64,000 nt of DNA from Flavobacterium piscisymbiosum (GTDB taxonomy: Bacteria; Bacteroidota; Bacteroidia; Flavobacteriales; Flavobacteriaceae). The stretch is from NCBI RefSeq assembly GCF_020905295.1, contig NZ_JAJJMM010000001.1, positions 5,456,001 through 5,520,000 on the forward strand. Direction: 5' to 3'. A program made the position numbers and the translations under genes. Below, piece after piece: positions 56,028-64,000 of this stretch. The notes under the pieces were generated by a model. It ran no database searches, was not told the DNA's origin, and was given only the letters and a program-made list of their open reading frames with translations. Each line of letters opens with the position of its first letter. Position 1 is the stretch's first letter.

Positions 56028-57086
56028 TTAATATGTTTTGTTGATCAAATAAAAATCAGCCAAAACAATTGCTGCCATTGCCTCTACAATAGGCACAGCG
56101 CGTGGTACAACACACGGATCATGACGACCTTTACCCGTCATTGGTGTTATATTTCCTTTATTATCTAATGAATCCTGGGTTTGCATAATAGTTGCAACAG
56201 GTTTAAAAGCTACTCTAAAGTAGATATCCATTCCGTTACTGATTCCACCCTGAATTCCTCCTGAAAGATTTGTTTTTGTTGTTCCGTCAGGATTGTATAA
56301 ATCGTTATGTTCACTACCTTTCATTTCAGAACCTGAAAATCCGCTTCCGTACTCAAAACCTTTTACGGCGTTTATAGAAAGCATTGCTTTTCCAAGTTCG
56401 GCGTGTAATTTATCAAAAACAGGTTCGCCTAAACCAACCGGAACGTTTTTAATCACACACGAAACTACGCCACCTACAGTATCTCCCTGTTTGCGGATAT
56501 CGCGAATATATTCTTCCATAATCGCTGCCGATTTTTCATCCGGACAACGAACAGGATTACTTTCTATTTTAGAAAAATCTAAATCCTGATAAGGCGTATC
56601 TAAATGTATTGGCCCTACAGACGAAACGTAAGCATTAATTTTAATTTCAGGTAACATTTGTTTTGCAATTGCCCCTGCCACTACTCTGCTTGCTGTTTCA
56701 CGAGCAGAACTTCTTCCGCCACCGCGATAATCACGAAAACCATATTTCTGGTCGTATACATAATCAGCGTGGCTTGGTCTGTAATTGTCTTTTATATGAG
56801 AGTAATCGTCAGATTTTTGATTGGTATTCGGGATAATAAAACCAATTGGAGTTCCCGTAGTTTTACCTTCAAAAATACCAGATAAAAACTGCACTGCATC
56901 CGGTTCTTTACGTTGTGTCACAATTGCTGACTGTCCCGGTTTTCTTCTGGACATTTCAAGTTCAATTGCTTCTAAATCAAGTTCAATTCCTGATGGACAA
57001 CCATCAATAATTCCGCCTAAAGCTTCACCATGAGATTCTCCAAATGTTGTAACTTTATAAAGGGTGCCGTAGCTATTTCCTGCCAT
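56028..57086 (-). CDS. aroC: Chorismate synthase
   Basis: The 352-residue protein carries all three chorismate synthase signatures: [18 protein letters not shown] near the start, the [12 protein letters not shown] motif with FMN-contacting residues, and [17 protein letters not shown] near the end. It converts EPSP to chorismate with reduced FMN, the last shikimate step. The length matches short bacterial AroC. It lies upstream of the symporter on the same strand with 54 bp between, so read-through is possible. Confidence 0.97.
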   Translation of the reverse strand: MAGNSYGTLYKVTTFGESHGEALGGIIDGCPSGIELDLEAIELEMSRRKPGQSAIVTQRKEPDAVQFLSGIFEGKTTGTPIGFIIPNTNQKSDDYSHIKDNYRPSHADYVYDQKYGFRDYRGGGRSSARETASRVVAGAIAKQMLPEIKINAYVSSVGPIHLDTPYQDLDFSKIESNPVRCPDEKSAAIMEEYIRDIRKQGDTVGGVVSCVIKNVPVGLGEPVFDKLHAELGKAMLSINAVKGFEYGSGFSGSEMKGSEHNDLYNPDGTTKTNLSGGIQGGISNGMDIYFRVAFKPVATIMQTQDSLDNKGNITPMTGKGRHDPCVVPRAVPIVEAMAAIVLADFYLINKTY

Positions 57087-57102
57087 TGTAATTAGTTTTG
57101 AG

Positions 57103-57110
57103 CAAATGTA
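57103..57110 (-). promoter_or_regulatory. TAnnTTTG -7 box of aroC
   Basis: Minus-strand TACATTTG matches the consensus exactly, 16 bp before the aroC start. Confidence 0.55.
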
Positions 57111-57274
57111 AGTTTTATGAATTAAATTAAAAAATTTAAAATTAGTATTATTAACTAAAGGTTAAGCAGTTTAAAAATCACAATTTATTAAAATTGTGGC
57201 CAAATTGATAACCTTTTGATAAAATATCTCCGCCCAGAGTTTCTTTTATTTGTTAAACTTCAAAAAAAGAAAAA

Positions 57275-58099
57275 TTGAAAAAACGAAATGTTGAATTGGT
57301 CATTCTTTCAGATGTCCATTTGGGAACTTACGGAAGTCACGCTAAAGAACTAAACAACTACTTATCAAGCATTAAACCCAAAACATTAGTCTTAAACGGC
57401 GATATAATTGATGCCTGGCAGTTTCGAAAATCATACTTCCCTAAAGCACATTTAAGAGTCATTCAACGTATCATCGGGATGGCATCTAAGGGCACAAAAG
57501 TGTATTATATTACTGGAAATCACGATGAAATTCTTCGAAAATTCAGCGATATGAATATGGGAAATTTTTCTCTGGTGGATAAATTAGTTTTAGAATTAGA
57601 CGATAAAAAAGCCTGGATTTTTCACGGAGATGTTTTTGACGCTTCGGTTCAGCACTCAAAATGGATCGCAAAACTAGGCGGATTAGGATACGATTATCTT
57701 ATTTTGAGCAATCGATTTGCCAATTGGTGTTTAGCAAAATTAGGCCGCGAACCATATTCTTTTTCTAAAAAAATAAAGGCAAGCGTAAAAAAAGCCGTCA
57801 AATTTATTTCGGACTTTGAAACTACAGCTACAGATCTGGCTATCGAAAAAAAATACGATTATGTAATTTGCGGACATATACACGAACCAAAAATCATTAC
57901 CAAAGAAAATAAACACGGATCTACCTTATATCTCAACTCCGGAGACTGGGTCGAAAATCTTACCGCACTAGAATACCATAAAAAACGTTGGAAATTATAT
58001 TCGTATACAGAAAGTAATTTTACCGAAGAAGAAAACCTTTTTGAGATGGAAGATATTCTAAGTTCACAATTAATCTCCTCTATAATCCTGAAGAAATAA
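57275..58099 (+). CDS. LpxH-like metallophosphoesterase (UDP-2,3-diacylglucosamine hydrolase type)
   Basis: The 274-residue protein begins at a TTG; no ATG fits, and the first phosphoesterase motif starts only 11 residues in. Calcineurin-like motifs are all present: SDVHLG, NGDIIDAW, GNHDE, FHGDVFD and CGHIHEP. The insertion ~120-190 (SNRFANWCLAKLGREPYSFSKKIKASVKKAVKFI) is basic and amphipathic, fitting contact with the membrane surface. This group is annotated as UDP-2,3-diacylglucosamine diphosphatase for lipid A in Bacteroidota. The precise substrate is not proven by sequence. Confidence 0.88.
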   Translation: MKKRNVELVILSDVHLGTYGSHAKELNNYLSSIKPKTLVLNGDIIDAWQFRKSYFPKAHLRVIQRIIGMASKGTKVYYITGNHDEILRKFSDMNMGNFSLVDKLVLELDDKKAWIFHGDVFDASVQHSKWIAKLGGLGYDYLILSNRFANWCLAKLGREPYSFSKKIKASVKKAVKFISDFETTATDLAIEKKYDYVICGHIHEPKIITKENKHGSTLYLNSGDWVENLTALEYHKKRWKLYSYTESNFTEEENLFEMEDILSSQLISSIILKK

Positions 58100-58274
58100 T
58101 TTAAGAAAAAGATTTCAAAAAAACGCCCAATCCCGCATTATAACTGAAATAGAAGGCTTTAACAAAATTTGATTCAAACTTAAAAATGTGAATTATATAA
58201 CAATTTTCAAAAATATTATACGTTTGAACTTTGGACGTAACAGTACATTTGAAAAAAAATTAATAACCATTTTT

Positions 58275-58772
58275 ATGAAAAAAATCATTTTATCTGCCTT
58301 CATGCTATTAGGAATAGCATTTACAGCTCAATCACAAGAAATTTCGAAACATGCTTTAGGAGTACGTTTAGGAGATAACAACGGATTTGGTGGCGAGGTA
58401 TCATATCAATTAGGCTTAAGCCAAAAAAACAGACTTGAATTTGATTTAGGTTTTAGAAATAGCAGTAACGTAGACGCCATTAAAGGAGTTGCTCTTTACC
58501 AATGGGTTTGGAACATCGACGGAGGTTTTAACTGGTATGCTGGTGTTGGTGGTGGTATTGCTGCATGGGATCACGATTACTACAACAACAATTTCAAGTA
58601 TAACGACAGCGGAACTTACGTATTTGCAGCTGGAGATATCGGTATAGAATACAGATTTAGCGAAGCACCTATTACACTTTCATTAGATGCAAGACCAGAA
58701 ATTGGTTCTGGATACTATGATGATGACAATTTTGGATTTGATGTAGGTTTAGGAGTTAAATTTAGATTCTAA
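58275..58772 (+). CDS. Small outer-membrane beta-barrel protein
   Basis: The ATG at 58275 gives 165 residues with a signal peptide (KKIILSAFMLLGIAFTAQS|Q); the frame runs 29 codons upstream from a GTG, without signal-like features. The mature part is about eight amphipathic strands rich in Gly and aromatic residues (GVRLGDNNGFGGEVSYQLG, RLEFDLGFRNSS, YAGVGGGIAAWDHDY, AGDIGIEYRFSE, FDVGLGVKFRF) ending in Phe, the outer-membrane assembly signal. No enzyme motif. A strong terminator follows. Confidence 0.88.
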   Translation: MKKIILSAFMLLGIAFTAQSQEISKHALGVRLGDNNGFGGEVSYQLGLSQKNRLEFDLGFRNSSNVDAIKGVALYQWVWNIDGGFNWYAGVGGGIAAWDHDYYNNNFKYNDSGTYVFAAGDIGIEYRFSEAPITLSLDARPEIGSGYYDDDNFGFDVGLGVKFRF

Positions 58773-58799
58773 ATTAAGACTAAAAAAATAATTGTAAAA

Positions 58800-58836
58800 A
58801 AAAATCCTGTCGTTGAAAAGCGACAGGATTTTTTTG
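58800..58836 (+). terminator. Intrinsic terminator after the barrel gene
   Basis: AATCCTGTCG and CGACAGGATT form a perfect 10-bp stem with loop TTGAAAAG and a T7 run. Confidence 0.9.
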
Positions 58837-58851
58837 TTCTAAATATTACTT

Positions 58852-59015
58852 AACCGCAATCCCGATAGCTATTGGGAGCAAAGTTTTTATATAATGTATG
58901 CCTAGAAAACGCAAAGTTCGCAAAGCTTTCTATTGTTAGCTTTGCGAACTTTTGCGTTTATTTTACAAAATCGAATGTATAAAAACCTTGCGTGCTTCGC
59001 GGTTAAATTCATCGC
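58852..59015. repeat. TTAACCGC-ended dispersed repeat with internal hairpin
   Basis: The ends are TTAACCGCAAT and CTTCGCGGTTAAATT. Inside, AACGCAAAGTTCGCAAAGC faces GCTTTGCGAACTTTTGCGTT. A similar element lies at 45369-45518, and fragments at 3480-3555. Confidence 0.75.
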
Positions 59016-59033
59016 TAAGCCTTACAAAATACC

Positions 59034-59462
59034 TTATTTAATAATAATCTCTTTTTTCGAATGCACTTTTACCACCGTATAAGGATAAGTAATTACCTGC
59101 ATAACCATAGCGTCCGGAGCAGGGCTGTTTTCTTTTATTGTAATGATAATATTCTTATCCGTTTCTTCCACTTTTTCAACTCCAATAGAATAACCGCCTG
59201 TATTCTTTTCGCCCATGTTTAGAATAATGTAATTCGAATTACTAATATCATCCTGTTTCATTTTATCCTTCAAAAGCGGATCGTTTTCCAACATTTTGAT
59301 TTCATTAGGTTCTGTCAAAATTTCAAAAAACTTAATATTTCCGCCGCCGTCAGATTGTTCCGTCAAAACTTCATACAACACTTTCGAACCCGAATCTGAT
59401 GTTTTTTTCGCCCCACAGGAAACCAAAACAAAAACTATTAAAACCGAAATTACTTTTCTCAT
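59034..59462 (-). CDS. Lipoprotein with PrcB C-terminal-like domain
   Basis: The 142-residue protein has a lipoprotein signal (VLIVFVLVSCGAKK, Cys16). The second half, NYIILNMGEKNTGGYSIGVEKVEETDKNIIITIKENSPAPDAMVMQVITYPYTVVKV, has the pattern of the PrcB C-terminal domain, named from a subunit of the dentilisin protease complex of Treponema. In flavobacteria such proteins occur singly, and their role is unknown. The stop of bshA's upstream neighbour is close: 16 bp separate this gene from bshA, upstream on the same strand, so the two are probably co-transcribed. Confidence 0.85.
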   Translation of the reverse strand: MRKVISVLIVFVLVSCGAKKTSDSGSKVLYEVLTEQSDGGGNIKFFEILTEPNEIKMLENDPLLKDKMKQDDISNSNYIILNMGEKNTGGYSIGVEKVEETDKNIIITIKENSPAPDAMVMQVITYPYTVVKVHSKKEIIIK

Positions 59463-59478
59463 TTACGCTTTTTTAAAA

Positions 59479-60624
59479 TTAGTTCTTCTCATGTTTGTAA
59501 TCATCAATAGCCCTTTGGTACAAAGCTTCATACTTAGGCAATATATTTTTGATGTCGAATTTTTTAGCAACTTCCAAAGCATTTGCTTTAAATTCATTCA
59601 GTGTTTTATCGTCTTTTAGAATTTTAATTGCATTTGCCGCCATTTCTTCGACATTACCAACATTACTCAAATATCCCGAAATACCATCAAAATTAACCTC
59701 TGGCAAACCTCCTGAATTGCTTGAAATCACCGGAACTCCGCAAGCCATAGCCTCTAAAGCTGCCAAACCAAAACTTTCTGTTTCTGACGGAAGTAAAAAC
59801 AAATCCGTCAGACATAAAATCTTATCGATTTCATTACTGTTTCCAAAGAAAATTACCTTATCGTAAATTCCCAGTTCCATACACAAAACTTCCGCTTTTT
59901 CTTTTTCAGGACCATCACCTACCATCATCAGTTTAGCAGGCATTTCTTTCTGGATATTATAGAAAATTTTAATAATATCCGGAATACGTTTTACCTTTCT
60001 AAAGTTACTAATATGGGTAATGATGCGCTCATTTTCCTTCGCCATTACAGATCGGTGACAAGGTGCAAGCGGATCTTTTTTCATCTTATCCAACTCAATA
60101 AAATTCGGAATCACCTTAATTTTATTCTTGATTTTAAACAACTTCAAAGTATCATCTTTCAAACTCTGAGAAACAGACGTCACATAATCAGATTTATTGA
60201 TACTAAATGTCACTGCCGGTTTATAAAACGGGTGATTTCCAACCAGTGTAATATCAGTTCCGTGAAGCGTTGTAATCATTGGCAGATTAATTCCTTCATT
60301 CTTCAGCATTTGCTTCGCCATATACCCCGCATAAGCGTGAGGAATAGCATAATGCACGTGCAAAACTTCAATCTTATATAATTTCACCATATCAACCAAT
60401 TTGCTCGATAAAGCCAATTCATAAGGCTGATAATGAAAAAGAGGATATTCAGGAACGTTTACTTCGTGATAATGAACATTAGGATTCAAAAGTGCCAACC
60501 TAACCGGCTGACTATAAGTAATAAAATGGATTTCGTGTCCGCGTCTGGCTAATTCAAGACCCAATTCTGTAGCAACTACGCCACTACCGCCAAATGTCGG
60601 ATAACAAACTATAGCTATTTTCAT
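59479..60624 (-). CDS. bshA: N-acetyl-alpha-D-glucosaminyl L-malate synthase
   Basis: The 381-residue GT4 glycosyltransferase makes the first bacillithiol intermediate from UDP-GlcNAc and L-malate. Family features: CYPTFGGSGVVATELGLELARRGHEIHFI at the start, HVHYAIPHAYAGYMAK, TTLHGTDITLVG, and in the second domain ISNFRKVKRIPDI, VGDGPEKEKAEVLC, and the EX7E motif ETESFGLAALEAMACGVPVISSNSGGLPE. The length matches BshA. It lies just upstream of a PrcB-like lipoprotein gene. The bshB and bshC genes are not in this window. Confidence 0.93.
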   Translation of the reverse strand: MKIAIVCYPTFGGSGVVATELGLELARRGHEIHFITYSQPVRLALLNPNVHYHEVNVPEYPLFHYQPYELALSSKLVDMVKLYKIEVLHVHYAIPHAYAGYMAKQMLKNEGINLPMITTLHGTDITLVGNHPFYKPAVTFSINKSDYVTSVSQSLKDDTLKLFKIKNKIKVIPNFIELDKMKKDPLAPCHRSVMAKENERIITHISNFRKVKRIPDIIKIFYNIQKEMPAKLMMVGDGPEKEKAEVLCMELGIYDKVIFFGNSNEIDKILCLTDLFLLPSETESFGLAALEAMACGVPVISSNSGGLPEVNFDGISGYLSNVGNVEEMAANAIKILKDDKTLNEFKANALEVAKKFDIKNILPKYEALYQRAIDDYKHEKN

Positions 60625-61189
60625 GTATTAAATTTAATACTACGAAAGTACTCAAAAATAGCATTTAATCGAAGATTTAGATTGTTAGATTTTTGTGAAG
60701 ATTAGATCTATCAGAGTATTAGACTGTTAGTTGCAAAGCTTCGGTACCTGACAATTACTTCAATATTATCTCTGTCATCCTAAGCGAAGTCGAAGAACTT
60801 TTAATACATAATTTATATTTCATGATTCTATTCAGGAGCAGAAGATGCATTTTCCAAAAGACCACTCGTCCCGCTGTCCGCTATATCTTTTATGGTGTCC
60901 CGAGGCTTCGGGACCACATAAAAGGATACCACTTCCATCGGGGCTAGATTAAAGGTTTAGTTTTTTATGAGGACCTTTTTTGTATTGTGTTTACATTTTT
61001 TTTGTCAATTCCAAGGAACGAAGAATCACACTCGAAACGTTATAACAATTGGAGCTTTTAGGAACGGAAATTACTTGTGTGATTCTTCGTTCCTCAGAAT
61101 GACAAAACTAAAACCAAACCCAATTAACTCCACAAAAAAAAGGCACAAAACCCAAGTTTTATGCCTTTCAAATATATTACAAATCTCTT
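60625..61189. repeat. Gene-free stretch with several dispersed hairpins
   Basis: It holds GTCATCCTAAGCGAAGTCGAAG near 60773-60795, the TATCTTTTAT/ATAAAAGGATA element at ~60880-60945 with TCCCGAGGCTTCGGGA in its loop (60898-60913), and a long inverted repeat GAACGAAGAATCACAC / GTGTGATTCTTCGTTC at about 61015-61093. No gene was seen; the one frame across it is repeat translation. Confidence 0.7.
61137..61170 (-). terminator. Intrinsic terminator of the 160-residue gene
   Basis: On the minus strand AAAGGCATAAAAC pairs with GTTTTGTGCCTTT (one mismatch), followed by a T8 run. Confidence 0.8.
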
Positions 61190-61672
61190 TTAAAAAAATC
61201 TGCTATGCCAGCTATCGGCAGCAGGAACTTCCCATGATTCATTGTATTCTTCGATATTATTTACAAGATTATTAAAAACAATCGTATTCTCAGAAACCGA
61301 TTTATCTTTAACCATTTTCTTAAAATCGATTAATGTTTTATGAGCAATATGTTCACCATTTTTAAAAGTCACGTTCATTTTATCTAATAAATCAACGTTA
61401 TATTTTTTCTCTAAACTCTGAATAAACTCTACAGAACTATCTATAGAGCACCCTGTAGCAGCCTGCACATCCTGATTTACAGCCAAAATAATGAATCGAT
61501 TGTATTTTAGTTGGTACGAAGCTTCTAAACTTGTTCCGTGTGCTGCCCAGCCTTCAACGAAAGTTTTCAGGTCAGTTTCTATTTCAGAAAATTCTTCCTC
61601 AGAAAATTTTCTGTTCGATTGGTAAATCCAGATTCTGGACTCACCAGGTAAATCTTCAAAAGGTATATACAT
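61190..61672 (-). CDS. Conserved flavobacterial protein of unknown function
   Basis: The 160-residue cytosolic protein starts MYIPFEDLPGESRIWIYQSNRKFSEEE and has a compact alpha/beta pattern with FIILAVNQDVQAATGCSIDSSVEFIQSLEKKY. Homologues are often listed as ABC transporter ATPase, but there is no Walker A or B motif, so that name is wrong. The conserved CSIDSSV segment with Cys, Ser and Asp may be a binding or active site. It lies downstream of the iron-sulfur pair on the same strand, separated by 110 bp with repeats. Confidence 0.8.
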   Translation of the reverse strand: MYIPFEDLPGESRIWIYQSNRKFSEEEFSEIETDLKTFVEGWAAHGTSLEASYQLKYNRFIILAVNQDVQAATGCSIDSSVEFIQSLEKKYNVDLLDKMNVTFKNGEHIAHKTLIDFKKMVKDKSVSENTIVFNNLVNNIEEYNESWEVPAADSWHSRFF

Positions 61673-61673
61673 T

Positions 61674-61782
61674 TTAATTTTAGATTTTAGATTGTTGATT
61701 TTAGATTCAAAAGTAGTTTCAAGTTTAAGGTTTCAAGTTAAAAAACTGAGAACCTTAGTAACTTAGCACCTCAGAACCTTAC
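61674..61782. repeat. TTTTAGATT and AACCTTAG repeats
   Basis: TTTTAGATTTTAGATT units at 61678-61707 face the start of the 160-residue gene, and GAACCTTAGTAACTTAGCACC at ~61748-61770 abuts the stop of the CCG-domain gene, the same order as seen around rnz and pdxH. Confidence 0.7.
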
Positions 61783-62574
61783 TTAAAGATCTTGCGCATT
61801 CGCAATTAACTCCGCGATATCCATTACTTTAACCTGTCCTTCTTTCTCCTGATGTTTAATACCATCAGTTAACATTGTATTGCAAAACGGACAACCTGCT
61901 GCAATAATATCCGGTTTTACTTCCAGAGCATCTTCTGTACGTAATACGTTTACTTCTTTGTTTCCCGGTTCAGCATCTTTAAACATTTGTGCTCCACCCG
62001 CTCCACAGCATAAACCATTCGCTTTCGAACGTTTCATTTCGACCAGTTCCACATCAAGTTTTTCGATTAAATCCCTTGGTGCTTCATAAACTTTATTGGC
62101 TCTTCCTAAATAACAAGGATCGTGAAAAGTGATTTTTTTCCCCTTAAACTGACCTCCTTCAACAGTTAATCTTCCGTCATCCATTAACGACTTTAAAAAC
62201 TCCGTATGATGCACTACATCGTATTGACCACCTAATTCAGGGTATTCATTTTTTAAAGTATTAAAACAATGCGGACAAGCCGTAACAATCTTTTTAGCCT
62301 CATAAGCATTTAGAACCTCGATATTCATCATGGCCTGCATCTGAAACAAAAATTCATTTCCGGCACGTTTTGCCGGATCTCCGGTACAACTCTCTTCTGT
62401 ACCCAGAACAGCAAAAGAAACATTAGTACGATTTAAGATTCGTACAAATGCCTTTGTAATTTTTTTTGCTCTATCATCAAAACTTCCCGCACAACCTACC
62501 CAAAACAAAACTTCTGGTTGTTTTCCTTCGGCCAGCATTTCTGCCATTGTTGGTACTACTAAACTTTCTGACAT
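61783..62574 (-). CDS. CCG-domain iron-sulfur protein (heterodisulfide reductase subunit B-like)
   Basis: The 263-residue protein has two CCG domains: EVLFWVGCAGSFDDR...CTGDPAKRAGNE...ACPHCFNTL, and TFHDPCYLGRANKVYEAPR...GLCCGAGGAQMF...GCPFCNTML. Such pairs of CX(n)CCGX(n)CXXC motifs bind a non-cubane 4Fe-4S cluster in HdrB, GlpC, LutA and similar electron-transfer subunits. No signal or membrane segment. It is directly downstream of a membrane 4Fe-4S protein (136 bp apart, same strand) and most likely forms a complex with it. The electron donor and acceptor are not evident. Confidence 0.9.
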   Translation of the reverse strand: MSESLVVPTMAEMLAEGKQPEVLFWVGCAGSFDDRAKKITKAFVRILNRTNVSFAVLGTEESCTGDPAKRAGNEFLFQMQAMMNIEVLNAYEAKKIVTACPHCFNTLKNEYPELGGQYDVVHHTEFLKSLMDDGRLTVEGGQFKGKKITFHDPCYLGRANKVYEAPRDLIEKLDVELVEMKRSKANGLCCGAGGAQMFKDAEPGNKEVNVLRTEDALEVKPDIIAAGCPFCNTMLTDGIKHQEKEGQVKVMDIAELIANAQDL

Positions 62575-62577
62575 CTT

Positions 62578-62702
62578 CTTATTTGTTTAATCGGCTAATC
62601 GTTAATTTGGTTAATCGTTGTAAAACGAATATTCAAACTTCACTAAAACCGAAAAATTATTTTATTCTATCAATTAAACGAATTAACGATTAACCGATTA
62701 AA
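62578..62702. repeat. TTAATCG inverted repeat between the iron-sulfur genes
   Basis: GTTTAATCGGCTAATCGTTAA near 62584 faces TTAACGATTAACCGATTAAAC near 62682, a long stem across most of the spacer. A relative lies at 5352-5463. Confidence 0.75.
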
Positions 62703-62710
62703 CTACAATT

Positions 62711-64000
62711 TTAATTCTCGTTTTTCCAATTCAATCTGTCTTGTTGATTGTATTGCCAAGGCGCACCATTGTTTTCAATATTAGTCATCATCGCATTCAA
62801 TGACATTGGCGCAGCACTTTGCTCCATTACCAAATAACGACGCATATCCATAATAATAGACAACGGACTAATATTTACCGGACATTCCTCTACACAAGCA
62901 TTACATGAGGTACACGCCCATAATTCTTCAGGAGTAATATAATCGTTTAATAATGTTTTATTATCCGGAACAAAAACACCTTTATTGGCATCAATATTTT
63001 TTCCTACTTCCTGCAAACGGTCTCTTGTGTCCATCATAATTTTACGAGGAGATAATTTTTTACCTGTTTGATTCGCCGGACAAGCTGATGTACAACGACC
63101 ACATTCTGTACAAGTATATGCGTTTAATAACTGAACCCAATTTAAATCCTGAACATCACTTGCTCCAAATTTACTTGGTGCAGCATTTTCATCTACCGGA
63201 GCAGCCGCAAACGGATCTGCGTTTGGATCCATCATTAATTTTACTTCTTTGGTAACTGATGCCAAATTATCAAACTGACCTTGTGGTTTCAGGTTTGCAA
63301 AATAAGTGTTTGGAAAAGCTAAAAGAATATGTAAATGTTTTGAGAAGTATAGATAGTTCATAAAAACCAAAATACCTGCGATATGCAACCACCAAAAAAC
63401 TTCAAACAACAATCCAACCAATTCGTTTGAAACTCCGTTAAACATTGGCGCAATAAACTGACTTATTGGAAAACTTCCTGCTTTATGAAAATGCGAAAAT
63501 CCTCCCGGAACATTTTGCAAATGCAAATCAGAAGCATTCATTAATAAAAATAAAATCATCAAAACAGTCTCGAAATACAAAATGTAATTGGCATCACTTT
63601 TTGGAAAACCATTTAAATCCGGATTTAGAAAACGTTTTAATTTAATTATATTTCTTCTGATCCAGAATACAATAACTGCAACCAGAACCAAAAATGCCAA
63701 TATCTCAAACGCAGCAATAAGAACATCATAAACCACACCTAAATAAGGTGCAAAAACTCTATGTGTCCCAAATAAACCATCAATGATGATTTCGAGCAAC
63801 TCGATATTAATAATAACGAAACCTACATAAACAACAATATGCAATACTCCGGCAACAGGTCGTTTCACCATTTTTGACTGCCCTAAAGCAATCATCGCCA
63901 TATTTGCCCAACGTGCCTTTGGATTATCTTTACGATCTACATCAACTCCTAAGTTAATGTTTCGGATAATCTTTTTTACACTTGAAGCAAAAAAGCCAAA
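62711..64000 (-). CDS. Membrane 4Fe-4S electron-transfer protein (5' end outside window)
   Basis: The frame stays open through the right edge; an internal Met at 63901 is not the start, as the 33 codons before it read as normal protein (ending KDNPKARWAN). At least 430 residues are visible. The N-terminal part has about five membrane helices with histidines, like a NarI-type cytochrome b domain. The C-terminal part has two ferredoxin motifs: CTECGRCTSACPANQ and CTSCNACVEECPVNI. This layout is like HdrC/HdrE fusions and GlpC-type quinone oxidoreductases. Paired with the CCG protein, it probably exchanges electrons with menaquinone. Confidence 0.9.
   Translation of the reverse strand, partial: FGFFASSVKKIIRNINLGVDVDRKDNPKARWANMAMIALGQSKMVKRPVAGVLHIVVYVGFVIINIELLEIIIDGLFGTHRVFAPYLGVVYDVLIAAFEILAFLVLVAVIVFWIRRNIIKLKRFLNPDLNGFPKSDANYILYFETVLMILFLLMNASDLHLQNVPGGFSHFHKAGSFPISQFIAPMFNGVSNELVGLLFEVFWWLHIAGILVFMNYLYFSKHLHILLAFPNTYFANLKPQGQFDNLASVTKEVKLMMDPNADPFAAAPVDENAAPSKFGASDVQDLNWVQLLNAYTCTECGRCTSACPANQTGKKLSPRKIMMDTRDRLQEVGKNIDANKGVFVPDNKTLLNDYITPEELWACTSCNACVEECPVNISPLSIIMDMRRYLVMEQSAAPMSLNAMMTNIENNGAPWQYNQQDRLNWKNEN

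Noticed and set aside
60967..61275. 102-residue plus-strand frame
   Set aside because: It crosses the long inverted repeat, the terminator and the 3' end of the 160-residue gene.

Overview
The window is a 64 kb piece of an AT-rich Bacteroidota chromosome, almost certainly a Flavobacterium close to F. johnsoniae. Support comes from paired SusC/SusD outer-membrane systems, a type IX secretion sorting domain on the chitinase, TAnnTTTG promoter boxes, signal peptides that leave an N-terminal glutamine, and a gene order for chitin use that matches the locus known from F. johnsoniae. The ChiA reading frame, started at its signal peptide, is 1578 residues.

Region 1 (1-6.1 kb) is housekeeping: the 3' end of an OmpA-like gene, a CAP-domain lipoprotein, pdxH, rnz with a small partner, and a pyrB-unknown-pyrR cluster. 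Region 2 (6.2-13.5 kb) is accessory: a membrane protein next to a tail-anchored HNH-type protein, a frameshifted glyoxalase, a self-inhibited Fic protein with a winged helix and palindromes over its promoter, an asymmetric ABC-F ATPase, and rhuM bracketed by two copies of a repeat. Region 3 (13.5-17.2 kb) has a TlpA-like lipoprotein/thioredoxin and a three-gene operon joining a divergent Lgt-like membrane protein, a radical SAM protein with the layout of the archaeal tetraether synthase/MJ0619 group, and a 57-residue membrane protein. I consider this operon the best candidate for an undescribed system.

Region 4 (17.3-41.5 kb) is a complete chitin utilisation locus: secreted two-domain ChiA, periplasmic GH20, NagB fused to a PIG-L deacetylase-like domain, two SusC/SusD pairs, a GH18 lipoprotein, a LytS/LytTR two-component pair and an FHS-family sugar permease. 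A bipartite element, ATTGTTGA-N11-CGTTGGTTTAA, lies 83-101 bp before both susC genes and before the permease gene, and looks like the binding site of the local LytTR regulator. Stem-loops lie at three gene junctions of the catabolic part.

Region 5 (41.5-64 kb) is mixed core metabolism and signalling: transaldolase, two histidine kinases, an SDR, SRP RNA, glutaminyl cyclase, hutI and hutG, an RhlE-type helicase, a DAACS symporter, aroC, an LpxH-like phosphoesterase, a barrel protein, a PrcB-like lipoprotein, bshA, and an iron-sulfur oxidoreductase pair cut by the right edge.

Spaces between genes are rich in dispersed short hairpins of at least eight families. No tRNA, rRNA, CRISPR array, transposase or phage gene was seen.
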